Assembly (NCBI RefSeq): GCF_030704535.1
Contig: NC_081819.1
Span: 22,912,001-22,976,000 of the forward strand
Reading direction: 5' to 3'
Source: Vitis vinifera
Lineage: Eukaryota; Streptophyta; Magnoliopsida; Vitales; Vitaceae
Length of the DNA: 64,000 bases
Made by a program: the position numbers and the translations under genes. How positions within the stretch are numbered: position 1 is the first letter of the stretch; the number at the start of each line of letters is the position of its first letter. Positions 33,177 to 46,180 of the stretch are shown here, in pieces. The notes under the pieces were generated by a model. The model saw only the letters and a list, made by a program, of their open reading frames with translations, ran no database searches and was not told the origin of the DNA.

Positions 33177-34689
33177 TGCCTTCTTCTTATCCAAGATGAC
33201 CACCCTTCTCCTACTTCAATGTCGAGACAAGAAAAAGAGAAATCACCATTTATCTTCCATGATAGCCTCCATGGCCATAGAAGAAGAAAAAGCCCAGAAG
33301 GAGGAGGAGGAGAAGACAAAAACAGTGTGAATTATGGGGTTTCCCTTAAGGTTTTTGACCTGGAAAATTTGCATAAAAGAGGGTGCATTTTTTCATCAAT
33401 TCAATGCATGGAATTTTCCTTGATTTAAATCCTGGAGTGGGGTTTTTCATCAATTCAATACAACATTTGAAAAGGCCCGCTGGTTCCTGTTTTGACAGTT
33501 AAGCAGCTAGACCATCCTGTTTTGAATTGAATTAAAACTAAAATATTTTTTTTTAAAAAAAAGCCAAAATAAGAAAATAAATTGAAATTTAAGAGGATAA
33601 TAAGATTAAAGAAGGCTTAATTTAAACAAAAATATATGGACGGCAACGGCTGCACTAATATTCAATGCTTAGATGTCACTTCTAACAATAGGTTATGGGG
33701 GTTGTTAATTCCATTTATTTCGAAACAAAATCAACTTCACTCCCCCTTTTTAAAGACATCTTTGATTTAATCCCTTATTAATTTTTTTTTTTTTTTTTTT
33801 TTTGCATTAAGATTGATAAATGAATATTTCTAATTGTATGTAAATTTATTTAAAAAATAATTTAAAAATAGATTAACTAGTTATTGAATGACTATTTTTC
33901 ATAATCGTGCTAAAAAATAAATATCAATAGAAAAATGTCACATCAAATTTACTTTTATTTGTTCTCTAATCTCATATATGTCTGATTTTAAAATTCAAAT
34001 TTTATCATTCATTTAAACGATCATAGGATTATATCTTAGTTATGATATCGAATTGATACTATAATATTTTTCTTCAAATTAAACTTGTTTACCCAAAATG
34101 TGAAAGGTATTCTTGTGTAGAGGAAAGAAGCAAACATGAAAAACATGGAAATGTGAGGATGAGAGAAGAAAAAGGGAAGAGCCACATTATCAGCATGAAC
34201 TAGGTTTGAATTTTTCATGAACAAGAAAAGAAATCATGAGTGGGTTTGAGCTTAGATGGAGGAAAGGAGATTGAAAGCAATGAAAAATGTGAAGATTGAA
34301 ACGTTAAAGGAATAACTTGTTCTTCCATCAAGGAAAATGGTTTATTATTTTCTCAATGATTTATATTCGTATATTAAAACATTTTATTTTAGCGAGAAGA
34401 AAAATAATTTCATGTTTATTTAGAGAACATTAATTCATGATATGAATAAATAATGGTTACACATTAACCCAACAACATCAATATTAAATAGGCTCTGACT
34501 ATTTAAGAAATATTTAGAACAACAGACAATTATTACATAATTTATTAATTTTTCATCTCATTAAAAAAAAAAAATTTCTGTAATATTTTCATAAAATTTA
34601 ACTACCGACATTTCATGAATTTCTGGTGTCTTCTTCCAACCATTCAAGAATGTCTGCACTTATTTCAGGTATTAATGGATTAGTAATGC
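33177..34689. other. Intergenic spacer upstream of copy 3
   Basis: Holds the copy 3 promoter and leader near 33177 and then AT-rich DNA with a long T tract at 33782-33803. No other gene is supported. Confidence 0.5.
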
Positions 34690-34870
34690 TTCATTAATTG
34701 GCATCAACCATGCCCACAGGTTGATTATGACTGTATTCCACTGCAAGATTTATGATGTCTGCGCCTCTTTCTAGTACCAAACCTTCAATGAAGAAATTGC
34801 AGTAATGAGAGGGTTTGTGAGCAAGATAATTAAGTCAACATGCTAAAATGAATTTCTCATCTTGATCCGA
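34690..34870 (-). pseudogene. Decayed Rumi-like exon 5 relic
   Basis: On the minus strand this reads SEKFILAC, then after a stop CNFFIEGLV and ADIINLAVEYSHNQP. The order matches exon 5 of the neighbouring genes (VSEKYILACDS...YYDFFTRSL...CKSIKFATEWCNNH). No other exons are recognisable around it. It is probably a remnant of an older array member that has been almost deleted. Confidence 0.5.
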
Positions 34871-35808
34871 ATTTAGAATTTTTTTATTAAAAACTAAAAA
34901 AGCATGTTTATAATTTTTATATATATATAAAAATCAGGTTTTTGAAAATTATTTCTGTAAATGAGTTGTTTTTTTAGAACAAATTTAAGGTATTTTAATT
35001 GTTTTTTTTTTTTTTTAATGGAAGACTTGAGTAACAATTGAAAATATAAAAGTACTTAAAAAAAATTGTATTGAGTAACAATTGAAAATATAAAAGTACT
35101 TAAAAAAAATTGTATTGTACATTAGTGCATATCACATTTACCAAGAATAAGTAAAAAAAAAACCATTTTTTATATTTGACACAATTTTATTTTTGAAATA
35201 ATTAAAAATTATGCTCAAAATTTATTGTTGGCAAATGCTTAGGCTTGTTGGGGAACAATTTTAAAAACAATTTTCAAAAATTGGTATATGGTATTTTCTA
35301 AAAAAAAAAAAATCTATTATCAATTTATTTTGTGTTTTTAAATATTTTTTAAAAATAACTTCTATTTATAATATTTTATTTTCAATCATTTTTTATATTT
35401 ATATAATATTTTTTTTAAATATTTAAGAAAATAAATGAAAACAATTAAATTATATTATCAGAACATACCATATTTTGAGAATAAATTATCAAAATTTTAC
35501 GAACATGTTTTCGAGTTTAAAATTGCTACTCTTTCTTTAGCCTAACAACAACAACAACAATTCACATAGAGAAAATTAGAGATATTAAAGTTATATGACT
35601 CATAAAAGTGAGATAAATTCAAAGATTTATTGTTAATAAGAGAATTAACAAAACCTATAAATGAGTAAGCTTTGACATGCATACCCTCATTATCTTTGTT
35701 TGGCTGGTGTGAATATGTGATTAATCCCCCTTCTTCACAACCAAAATAATGGAAAATGTATACTTAGACAACATGATTTACAAAAATTGGCCTTCCCCCA
35801 TTCAGAAT
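34871..35808. repeat. AT-rich spacer with a 44-bp tandem duplication
   Basis: An exact or near-exact direct repeat of about 44 bp (GAGTAACAATTGAAAATATA...) occupies about 35028-35115. Elsewhere the spacer is AT-rich with no gene. Confidence 0.7.
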
Positions 35809-38800
35809 TTAGGGGGAGATGTCTTTATTAAGATTTCCACTTGCTTCCAACTTCTCCACTTTACGGGTCACTTTGTCTTTCCTCTTGAGAAAAGCTTTAA
35901 GAGCTTTGGGATCATAGGGAGGAGGCATGGTGCATGGGCTTGTGGTTGCAGGGCCTTTTACTGAGCTTTCATTCTTATAAATCTTCTCTAAGTCTCCCCC
36001 AGTGTTGGCCATTGTCTCTGGCACAATTTCAATGGCTCCTGGAGGTACTGTTGGCTTATATTTGAAGAGCTTGGCATATTCAGATAAGAGATGAAACATG
36101 TAATCATACACATAATTCATCTTGAGCTCCTCTAGAACAAAGTTGCTTGCAGCCTTACCTATCTTTTGTGCCTGCAAGATGATTAGAATGTGGTTAGAAA
36201 ACAAAGAATTAGCAATTTGTATGAGAAGTGCCATCTTACTAACATAAAAACAAAAATTAGATCAATTTCGTAAGTTTTTCTTCCTATGATTGATCCGGGT
36301 TTTAGTTATTAATTGACTTGACAGTTTAAACGGGTAGATAATAAATAGGGAAAATGTTTTGTGAAGATGATTAGTTAAAATTTCGGCCTCTAAAAAACCT
36401 AAGCTATGATACTATATTAAGCTATTAACTTATCCAAAAGTTAAACTTAGGTGGTGTTTGTTTTTTTACTTAATTCTAAATAAAATTTAAAATTAAATAG
36501 TACTTAATAGTGTCAAGTATTAAGTTGTCGTTTTTGTAGAATTTTATTTATATTAAACGTTAAAAAAGTAAAGAAAAAATTAAATATTTTAACATTTTCT
36601 ATTCAACAAAAAATTTATAATAAGTTATGAAAACGTAAAAATACAAATAACCTAAAGCCTAAAAACAAACACCCTCTTAATTAAATATTGGATTGATAAT
36701 GTAATGGGTTAAACAACATCCTTTTTTTTTTTTAATAAGTAAACACACAGAGAAAAAATATATTAGAAAAAATGGTACCTTAAGGTTGGGTCCAAAGCAT
36801 ACAGAAGTATATAAGAGGCGTCCAAAAGTAAGAACAAAAAGAAGATGGGATACAAAAAATCACTAGTCCTCAACTAAAACCCAACCAATAAAAAAAAAAT
36901 GATTAAAGGAAAAGGCCATTCATCTACAATCGACTTAGTCCAAAATCAAATATTACAAACAAAAGAAATTTTCAATCTATAAATTAAAAACTCCTCATTT
37001 TCACATTGCTTTAACTATTATTCACATTGCTTTGAAAACTAGACTTTGATCTTATATTAAACTTTTAATTGATTCAAAAGCTTCAACTATTACATAATGA
37101 ACTAACAATATAATATAAAGTTGATTAAACCAAAGGCGTAACCCTAATTACTAAAAACTTCTCTACATTAACCATTATTTGTTGGGTATCGTGTTATTGA
37201 TGGTGACAAATTGATGCATTTTTTGTTACTACTAATTAAAAAAAAAAAACTATAGCAATCAACTTCTTTTTATATAAATATTATTCGCTTAAGTCTATCA
37301 GTCTCGTATCTTTGAAATGAGTCTATACGATTATGAAAAAATCTTTATATATATAAATTGAGGAATTTATTCTCCTAATTGATGTGGGTTATCATAAAAC
37401 CTTAGAATAATTATAAAATGTTGTGTCCAAATAATTAATTTTAATAATGAAGTCGCTCTTTAATTTATGTAGTCGCCCCCATCAAAGGCCTCAACTCCTT
37501 AGGTATAGAAAGATATATAAATTAATTTACCTTTTGTGGATGCTTGTTGCCCCAATCCACAGCATACTTAACAGATCTGCAGATATCATTCTGTTGTATG
37601 GGCCAGTAGTGGATTGTTGGCTGCAAGCTTCTGGTGAAGAAATCATAGTAACGAGACCTTGGAACCAGGCTCATAGAATCACAGGCCAGAATATATTTTT
37701 CACTAACTGACCAAGCAATTCCTTCCATATAAATCTTGTACCTACATTACTTTAATCGAACCAATAAGGAAAAAAAAAAAAATGGCCCACAGAAGAAAAG
37801 GAAATGAGGATGAAATTCAAAATTAATTTGATTACTCACTTATGAGTGCATTGGCTTGCCAAATTCGAATCTTTAAACCCTTCGTGAGACTCCCGTCCCC
37901 AATCCTAAAAACACATAAAAGTTAATACCAAATATTCATAAAGTTGGTACCATATGAAATTTTTAATCTTACCATTTAAAGGTATGATAAAGTTTGGTTT
38001 ATTGAACATGAAAAATCGAATCATAGTATAAAATAATGAAATCAAGGTACAAAACAATGAAATGTGACATATGAAATAATACGATTAAAATGTACGCATG
38101 ACTTCATATGTAAATGAGGTGGGCCAGGCCAAATAGAACCCCCGTCTTTTTCCGATGTATAATTCTTTCTCCATCTTTGTATTGTTTCCTATCCTAAATT
38201 AGGTGGGTCGAGGACCACAAATGGTCACAATGTGGATAAGTATCCAATGTAGCGCTGACCCCCATTCCCTATATTATAATTCATATTTAATATTTAATTT
38301 CTAATTCTCTATCCATTAGATGAGGATTCAGCCCGAATAATTTTTTATGCTATTCCTATTTATGATTGATGTCACCTTCTCAATATAATAATAAAAAAAT
38401 AAAAATCCCAAACCATTATCAAATCCTAATTAGAATATGAAAAATAATAGTCGTAGAATAACAAGTTATTACCATGTCATATACGCGAGCATTCCAATCA
38501 TGGTTGTTTGAGGGTCTACATTTGAAAAGTGCCTGTCTATTTCCACTAGTTCTGATGTTGCCTTTCCAATAAGCATAGGGTTCTCTATCCATCCACTTGG
38601 TTCTGTTGTTGCCTTCTTCTAGTTCCTTTCTCAAGGAATTCCATGGTTTTATGTTTATCTCTGGCCTGCATGTCCATAATGGAATTGACCCATATATATT
38701 ACAAAATAAGAGTAGGGAAAAGTCATAAAATTTCTCTCAAATTTGATTACCAAAAAAATTATAAAAAAGAAGTTTAAATCACGAGAAAAGTCTTTTTAGT

Positions 38801-41800
38801 ATCATTATGTCATTTTTTTATGAATTTTTCTTGATTTTTAAGTCTATTTGACAGTAATTATAGCAAGCGTTTTAGTTTAGATGTTTGATAAAATTTAAGT
38901 AATATTTTTAAAAAATTTAAAAATTATTTATAATATTAAAATATTACTTATAATACTTTCTATGTATATATTTTAGATTGGTGTGATAAAAAAAAATTTC
39001 AAATATTAGAAAAGTTGAAAATGTTTCCTAATTGTCAAACATTATTTTTTAAAAACACTTCCATGCTTAAAACACTTTAAATAGAAACACTCTAGAACCA
39101 AACAAAGGATAGAGAATAAAGAACCAAACAGAGGATTGAGAAGTTTAGGTGAAACCGAACCCGAAGTGAACAAAGCACGTGCGGGGCTACCACCTACTCC
39201 TTTAAATACATAAAACTCCAGGGACTATCATAATTTTAAGAAACTACTATGAGGGTAGAATTGTAATTCAGTCTTCCTCTAATTTGTCGTTAATCTATTT
39301 TTTAATATTAATTATTCTGATGTAAGTTTACTTTACTAATAATTTTGTATCTATCTATCTATCTACTAGAATCAAACCAGTATATTTTATTTTTTATAAC
39401 TAACCTTTTTGTATATTTATACAACCAATAAAATACCAAATATTTAAAATTAAAATTTAAGAATATTTCCATAATGTCTGTTTTATGATCAAATCAATTT
39501 TAAGTCTAATTTTTATTTAAAAATTTAAAATTAACATTTTTGTGTTTTATAGGCCTTACCCATATAAATCAAATGCTAAAAAACAGATTTTTTTTATAAA
39601 AATAAAATAAAAAATAAAAAAATGAAAATAATGAACATGTTTAAGAAAATCCATGCCAAAGTGTTGAAAATAATAACATTTTGATACATTTGAAAAATAA
39701 TCCAATTTAATAAATGTCCTTTAAAATAAATTTTCTAATAGAAGAAATTAATGTCTACTTAGAATTAAAAATAGTTGATGTGGATAAATGGAAAGGTAAT
39801 AAAATTGTTAACAAAATTTTGCTTTCTCAAAAATATTAAAAAAAAAAAAGTTAATTAAAAATCTATGTATTTTCAAATTCTTTTATTTTCAATAAACAAA
39901 TGAAATAAATTTGAAGTAGATAGATTTAATTTTTTTTTTTTATCTATTTTCTCTGTCTTTTATTTTTCCTCAAATTTTCAGATACCCAAATATATATCTA
40001 AAGGATTAACAAAAGTTTGGCAATTAAATCATTGAAACTAATTTTTCATTAAATTTATATATTTTCCTTTTAAAAACTATAAAATATATTACTAAATCTA
40101 TCCTTTATTTATATCTAAAAGCTAACAAATAAAAAATTATTTGTAAAAATATCCTATTTTTATAAAATTCAAAAAATCCTAACCCACACCTAAAAGTCAA
40201 AGACGCTAAACGAATAACATATGTTGTAACATGCTGACACACAAATTGCAACAAGGAATGATAGAGACACAACACCACACCCACACGCAAAAAACACAAA
40301 AAACAGAAACAAAAAAACAAAAACCCACAAACACCCACATTCTAACATCTGAAAAAACAAAACAAATTGTGAACCATAAAGAGAAAAGAAAGAAAAGCGT
40401 AGAGTTGAGAAGGCATTACCAACCCCAAAAGGACCAATCCGGGAAGACAATATCCAAGGTGTCATCACTTGCGCAGTAGTGAAACAAAGGCGGCACCTTC
40501 TTCTTCCCTTTTCGTCCTCCATAGTCAGTTGCCTTGATCCTCGGCCGGTCTCCACACTCAAACATCAGTTCCAAGTCCGGCACCTTCCCCGGATACAACT
40601 TCAGAAGCTGCAGAATCCCCCATATGGTGAACACGTCCCTTGTCTGAAAAGCCCCCTTGTATTTCTCCATGTAAACCTTTCCGTCCAATATCACTAGCCT
40701 GAAGAATGCTGGGTCCTTCGCTGCTTCCATCATCTCTTGGGTGATTCCGGTCTCCGCCCATGGCCGGAGATCCTCGTAGATCCACCGGAAGTAGTCCGGG
40801 CATGCATTACCGGAGAGTGGGTGCTGTTTGGTTGAGCATGTTGTGTTTTCCTTGGTGCAGTTTTCTTCGGTTGTTTGGAAGGTGCTAAAGGCTTTCTCTA
40901 GAGAGGTTCCTGAGAAAAGGGACTGGAAAAAGAATGGACAAGGTTCTTTAGTCTGTCATTGGTCGGATGAAAAGAATCTCCAAATTATCTTTCCTCCTTC
41001 AATCTTGCATTAACAAAATAACCTCAAATTATTTAGTCTGACGGGGCAAGATGGTAAAAGACCCCAAGCATGCCCCTATGCCCTCCACCTCCAACATGAT
41101 GTGCTTCTATAACCAATACAATTCATGTCATCCTATTGTCAATATTTTATTTTTATTATTATTATTATTTGACTCTCTCTCAATGCTAATTTGGAGCCCA
41201 TGAGAAAAAAAGGTTTTACAAAAATATTATCAAACCAAATCATGGAACAGTGTTTGGTACGTGGCAGTCATCCAATTAAAAACATGTACCTAACAAATAC
41301 GCTAGTCAAACCCCAGGATTCTAGGCCTCCAAACAAAACTTTTCCTCCCAACCCATTGTTCTTGAAATATATATATCTAAAAAAAACCATAAAGAAGTAT
41401 TCTTTGATTTAGTTGTGCACGAAAATTTTCTCGTCTCTATTAAAAGAAAATTAAAAGGAAAATCGATTGGGTTTTTTTTTTTTTTTTTTTCTCATGCATC
41501 CATGGATTTTTCTTCTCTCTCTCTTTCCTAGGCAATTTCAAAAAACCAAGCATGCCCGATTAAATTAATCTACCAAACGTAGCCGAACCAACTACTAACT
41601 TAATCCATATTACAATAATCAGTAAACAAAAAGAAAAAAGAAAAGAAAAAAAAAAATCTTGCAATATTGCAGAGAAGACGATGAAGAGAAGAGAAAATCA
41701 AGAAAGACTCACAACATCAAACCAGCGAATGAAGAAGAAGGCACCGATGAAGAGAAGAACAAAGAAGAGAGGAACAGTAGTTGAAGCCCCCCTCTTGAAC

Positions 41801-41991
41801 TGCCTCCCGACACTCTCTGGAAGATCACTCAACAGTTTGCTTCCATGCGACCAAAACCCATGTTCAACTCCTCCTTCATCAACACTTTCTTCCTGTTCTC
41901 CTCCTCCTCCTCCTCCTCCTCCTCCTCCTTCTTCTTCTTTCTGCAATTCCTCATGGGCCACAGCCTCATAGTCAGCCTTTGATGCCGCCAT
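35809..41991 (-). CDS. Rumi-like O-glucosyltransferase (CAP10/DUF821, GT90), copy 4
   Basis: Exons on the minus strand: 41991-41713, 40922-40420, 38665-38473, 37904-37840, 37741-37531 and 36171-35809; same phases, 537 aa, no internal stop. It is more diverged than copies 1-3. The N-terminal tail is longer (93-codon exon 1) and contains ten consecutive glycines encoded by a CTC/GAG microsatellite (about 41895-41930), followed by one membrane segment (VPLFFVLLFIGAFFFI). Exon 2 is about 48 bp shorter than in copy 1, the loss lying in the stem region before CPDYFRWIYEDLRPW. CAP10 motifs LPG-type PDLELMF, PDWSFWGW, REPYAYWKGN and WSVSEKYILACDS are intact. Introns are much larger; the last one contains a MITE and a LINE tail. 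The first ATG in the frame (41991) is used. Confidence 0.9.
36450..36676. mobile_element. MITE, Tourist/PIF-Harbinger like (copy 2), inside an intron
   Basis: 227 bp with ends GGTGGTGTTTGTTTTT and AAAAACAAACACCCTC, flanked by TTA at 36447-36449 and 36677-36679. It is related along its length to 17501-17760. It lies in the last intron of the copy 4 glycosyltransferase and leaves the exons untouched. Confidence 0.75.
36722..36990 (-). mobile_element. LINE 3'-end fragment in the last intron of copy 4
   Basis: A T tract (36722-36733) reads as a poly(A) tail on the minus strand. It is preceded on that strand by TTACTTATT and a block containing GGACCCAACC and AGTTGAGGAC that resembles 3' ends of plant L1 elements. 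The 5' boundary is not clear and no coding domain is present. Confidence 0.5.
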
Positions 41992-42214
41992 GCTTAGCCT
42001 CAGATATACCAAGATTTAGTTTTAAAAACAAGAAGAAGAAAAGTTCTTTATTGATGGGCGTTCACCCTGTGGCTGTGTATGCGTGGTGCATATTGAAAAC
42101 AAAGACTGATGAATGGGGAGAAGGACGAAGAAGAAAGCTAAGTTGAAAGGCCCAAAAGGAGATATCTTGGTGTTTACCATTAAAGCTCTGATTGACTTTT
42201 CTAAGAGCATGAGC

Positions 42215-42224
42215 CCTTATTTAA
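42215..42224 (-). promoter_or_regulatory. Candidate TATA box of copy 4
   Basis: On the minus strand TTTAAATAAG lies about 225 bp upstream of the ATG at 41991, a reasonable distance for a plant TATA box with a leader of roughly 190 nt. This is a motif match only. Confidence 0.35.
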
Positions 42225-44612
42225 AGCTCTTTTTCTTTTTAATTAACCCTTTGGTTTCACATGAAAACGACCAAAGAATAATACAATACTAGGTAAGACA
42301 AGATGATCATAAATATCTATACATGCTCGTATAATAACAGAATGATTTATTTTCGATCGTAATTAAAAGCATAAATTAAACTTAAAATCATGATTTTAAA
42401 AGCTTAATTAATAACGTCATTGATCGAACAATATAATTAAGGTACAAAATTCCGATATAAAACCCTTTTTTATGGTGTATGTAACTTGGATTACTGGGAG
42501 TAATGTATATAGGAGATTTTAATTATCATTATTATTTGGTTAGGTGGGTTCCAAATACGAAGTTACGTGTCCTAAATGATGAAAAAGACTGATGGTTGAG
42601 GGTATGGTTTTTGACTCTTCGGCACAACCTACTCATTGTTTGATATTAATTTATAAATATTTGTTTAATCAAGGAAATAATAAAGATTAATTACTTGTAT
42701 AAGTAATGTAGAAATTAATCGGTCGTGCCATCACGTTCAGTTGATTTGATTCTTTTTAGATCATAGTTTATTTGAATTGTTAATCTTTAATTAATGCACT
42801 GGAACCCGCTCTGCATTAAAATATGTCACCTCTTGATTTTTCTATCAATTTTGGAGGCGACGGCTTGAACTGTTCGCTGGAAAGGACTAAAAATTCTAAA
42901 AATGTGAAACCAACCTTTGCGCCCGACGTTACCGAAAATATTATCATATGATCATATTGCAAATAAATATGGGTCAAAATATTATATAATAAAAAAAATT
43001 ATTTTTAATTAGGTCAAATTCTTATTTCACACGTCAAAAAAATATTACTTGATTATTTGGACCTAATAACACGTAATTATTAATTATTTTTGTTAGGCCT
43101 CGTTTGGTAAATAGCCATAATAAGAGAGAGGTGTGTTAGGGATGGCGTGGCAGCGAATTTGTGGAGGAATCAAAAGTGGGGTAGGATCGTACCAGATGGA
43201 AGTTTGGGGCTTAGAATTCTGTGTTCGAAGCGAGAGGATGTGGTTAGTGACTTGACAGGATGAAGATGTAACACATCCACTAGGATTGACTTTGATTTTG
43301 GGTCTGTTCTTGCGTCCTATACGGTCTATACTAAGCTTCCTTCGTGGAAAAAATTCACCTCTTTCTTTCTATAAATTATATTTAAAATAAAATAAATTTG
43401 AAGAAATATATATAAAAATAATTTATTGATTTTATTTTATTTTTCATTTTTTGGTAGCCAAATATAGTTTAAGGGTCTGTTTGAAAAATACATTATTTAT
43501 TAATTGATGGAAAAAAAATTGTAACTAATATTGTACAATTGAATTTTATGTTTGAAATTATACTTTTGAAAATACTTATTGAAGAAAAGGATATTTTTTA
43601 TATTTTTAGAAAATTTAATTCAATGAGAATTTATTCCTTGTATCATGTTTGAAGAGAAGAAAGAGACAGTCGTGTGAAATTTTTAGCTAATATATTAGTA
43701 TTAATAGTCATGTTGTTGGTATGGAAAATGAGGCATTAAAGAATGGGAACCAAAGCATTGCTTGATAAAAAAATCAAAAGAGAAGAATAAAATTTGTGCT
43801 TAACAAAAAAATTAGAATCAGAACATGCTTTGAATAATATCTAATTTGATTTCACATTCATGAAGAATAAAGTGAATGTTATGAAAAGAATTATCATTCA
43901 AGCACAAAAGCATTATATTCTTGTTCATGTGTTGAAAAAAAAAAACATGGAATCGACTATATTGATGAAGACAAGACTCTAACGGACTTTAAATTATTTA
44001 TTTATGAATTGGGTTTTATTACATTAATTAGATGTGTCACATGTAAAACTCAAACACCGTTACATTGTACTCAACTGTCATTTATTTGTATTAAATATGA
44101 ATTTATAATATTTTGTATTTTGGTCTTATTTATTTATACCTTAGATTTATCTATCTTTATCCTTATTTAACAGGTTCAAATTTTATAATGCACTTTTAAT
44201 GGTTCAAGTTTTAAAAAATTTATAAAAAAAAAATCTAAGGTATCGAATCAGCATCTATAAAATTTTATTTTGTGCTTTCAACGATTCAGATTCAAGCAAT
44301 TGCTTTGTGATTAACTATTTCACGAGCTCAATAAAAAGCATTCAAAGTTATGTGAATAGTTTTCCTTAAAAGTGAAAATAGAGCATATACCTTGTGCCTA
44401 ACTTTGTCATCAATTTGTTGACATTTTTAGAACTATATACGTCACTTTGAAAATTTATTTCAAATCAATGATTTCATTAATTTTATTTCAAAATCAGGAA
44501 AAATGGGATTTACATCACTCTTTGAAATGATCCATTGGTTGACCCAATATATTGAAGACAAATTGCAGGATGAAAAATTCATATTCAATCGTCATACAAA
44601 GAAGAGAAGGCT
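42225..44612. other. AT-rich spacer between copies 4 and 5
   Basis: No reading frame or complete element is supported. The GGCCTCGTTTGGTAAATAGC stretch at about 43096 resembles the end of an old hAT-type MITE, but I cannot find the matching second end. Confidence 0.45.
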
Positions 44613-46180
44613 TTATAGCTGCTTATTTTGATTCTCCCAATACGCATCCCCCCACATCTCCACTTGCCTTGTTAAATTCTCCTTTTTGTTCAGGAAAGCC
44701 CTGAGGGCCTCAGGACTATAGGGTGGAGGCATGGAACATGGGGCTGAATCACTAGGACACTTCACCATGGATTCCATTACAAACTTCTGCAACACTGCGT
44801 CTGCACTGCAATCCATTGTTTCCAAGCAGAGCTCGACAGCTCCTGGCGGTACTGCTGGCTTGAACTTCAAGAGCTTTGAGTACTCATTCAACAGATGAAA
44901 CATGTAGTCATACACAAAATCCATCTTTGGTGAATGAAGTTGCTTCCTGCCTTACCAATTTCCTGGGCCTAAGTACACAATTTCACAAAATTTCGTTTCC
45001 AAGTTCAGCTCTTAGAAAAAGGGAAAAAAAAAAAATTAACATCAACAAATTATTTTAATTCATTTCACCTCTTTTTCTAACTTTTTTTTGTGTCTTTCAA
45101 AGCAAACATAACCTAAGATTTCACGGGTTACCTTTTCAGGGTGAGTGTTACCCCATTCAACAGCAAATTTAAGATCTCTACACTTGTTTCTAGGCCTAAT
45201 GGGCCAGTAGTGCGGCAATGGCACCATGCTCCTAGTGAAGAAATCATGGTGATAAGGTTTTATCAGAAGTGTCATCGAGTCGCATGCTAGGACGTATTTT
45301 TCACTCACAGACCATCCCCATCCTTCTACATAGATCTTGTACCTTCATGTGAATATCGCCCACGAGAAAATTTCAAAATTTTCTCAAGAAAAAAGCATAA
45401 AAGAAATGAGAGAAAATTGAAGTACCTGTGGGTGCATTGATCTGCTAGATTAGAGTTCTTGAACCCTCCTTGGATTCTTTTTCCCAGTTCTGAAAAAATA
45501 TAATAATGTTATGTGCTTGTGTCCATGGCCTATTAGCCTAGATTAGATATGACTCTAACCATGGCCTATTAGCCTAGATGTGACAATTGAAATCGACATA
45601 GTATTAAAATTAAGTCTTATGTAAATAAAGCATTATTGATATTTTCTTTCGCCCCTTTCTCTGTTGGATCCATCTGAAGTACTCAGGACATTCCTCTGCT
45701 GATAATTTCCCGGTTACACTAGTCATCGGATGATTGGCTGGGCATGCTTGTGCCATGTTCCCTATGGTGCAATTTACTAGGATCTTAGGGAAAATCCTTG
45801 GATTTTTTGTGTTTGGAGCCGAATTCTGATATGAAAAACTAGTCATCATAGGCTGGAAAACCAACTCATCACCAACATGATATCGGAAATTCTATTCGAT
45901 ATTAGGGTTTATCATTTTAATAAATAAAAAAAATTGCATGTTATGATCAAGCATGATATGATTGATTATTAGAGTTCAATTAAGAACAAGACATGATGGG
46001 AAGAAAACAAAAAAATGTGCAAAGAAATAGGAGAAGCAAAGGACAAGAGGACCAAGAAAGACTTACAAGGTGAGTCCAATAGAGTAAGACAAGGATAATG
46101 ATAGATAATATAACAAAGAAATGGAAAACATTTGATGAAGTTCCCCTCACCCCCCTGTTAAATCTCGCTTCACTAGCCAT
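44613..46180 (-). pseudogene. Rumi-like glycosyltransferase pseudogene, copy 5
   Basis: Recognisable pieces on the minus strand: exon 1 (46180-46067, ATG plus a membrane segment, VFHFFVILSIIILVLLYW), the first part of exon 2 (45852 to about 45666, ending ECPEYFRWI), exon 4 (45489-45426), exon 5 (45342-45132) and exon 6 (44968-44613). The rest of exon 2 and all of exon 3, which hold most of the CAP10 core including PDWSFWGW and REPYAYWKGN, are deleted. Exon 4 is 64 bp instead of 65, and exon 6 has lost bases between the FI...H and MDFVYDYM segments, so both carry frameshifts. A 22-bp direct repeat (CCATGGCCTATTAGCCTAGA, about 45522 and 45559) lies next to the deletion. No enzyme can be made. 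Confidence 0.9.

Noticed and set aside
43096-43460. hAT-type MITE starting GGCCTCGTTTGGTAA
   Set aside because: No second terminus or 8-bp duplication could be found, so it is not called as an element.
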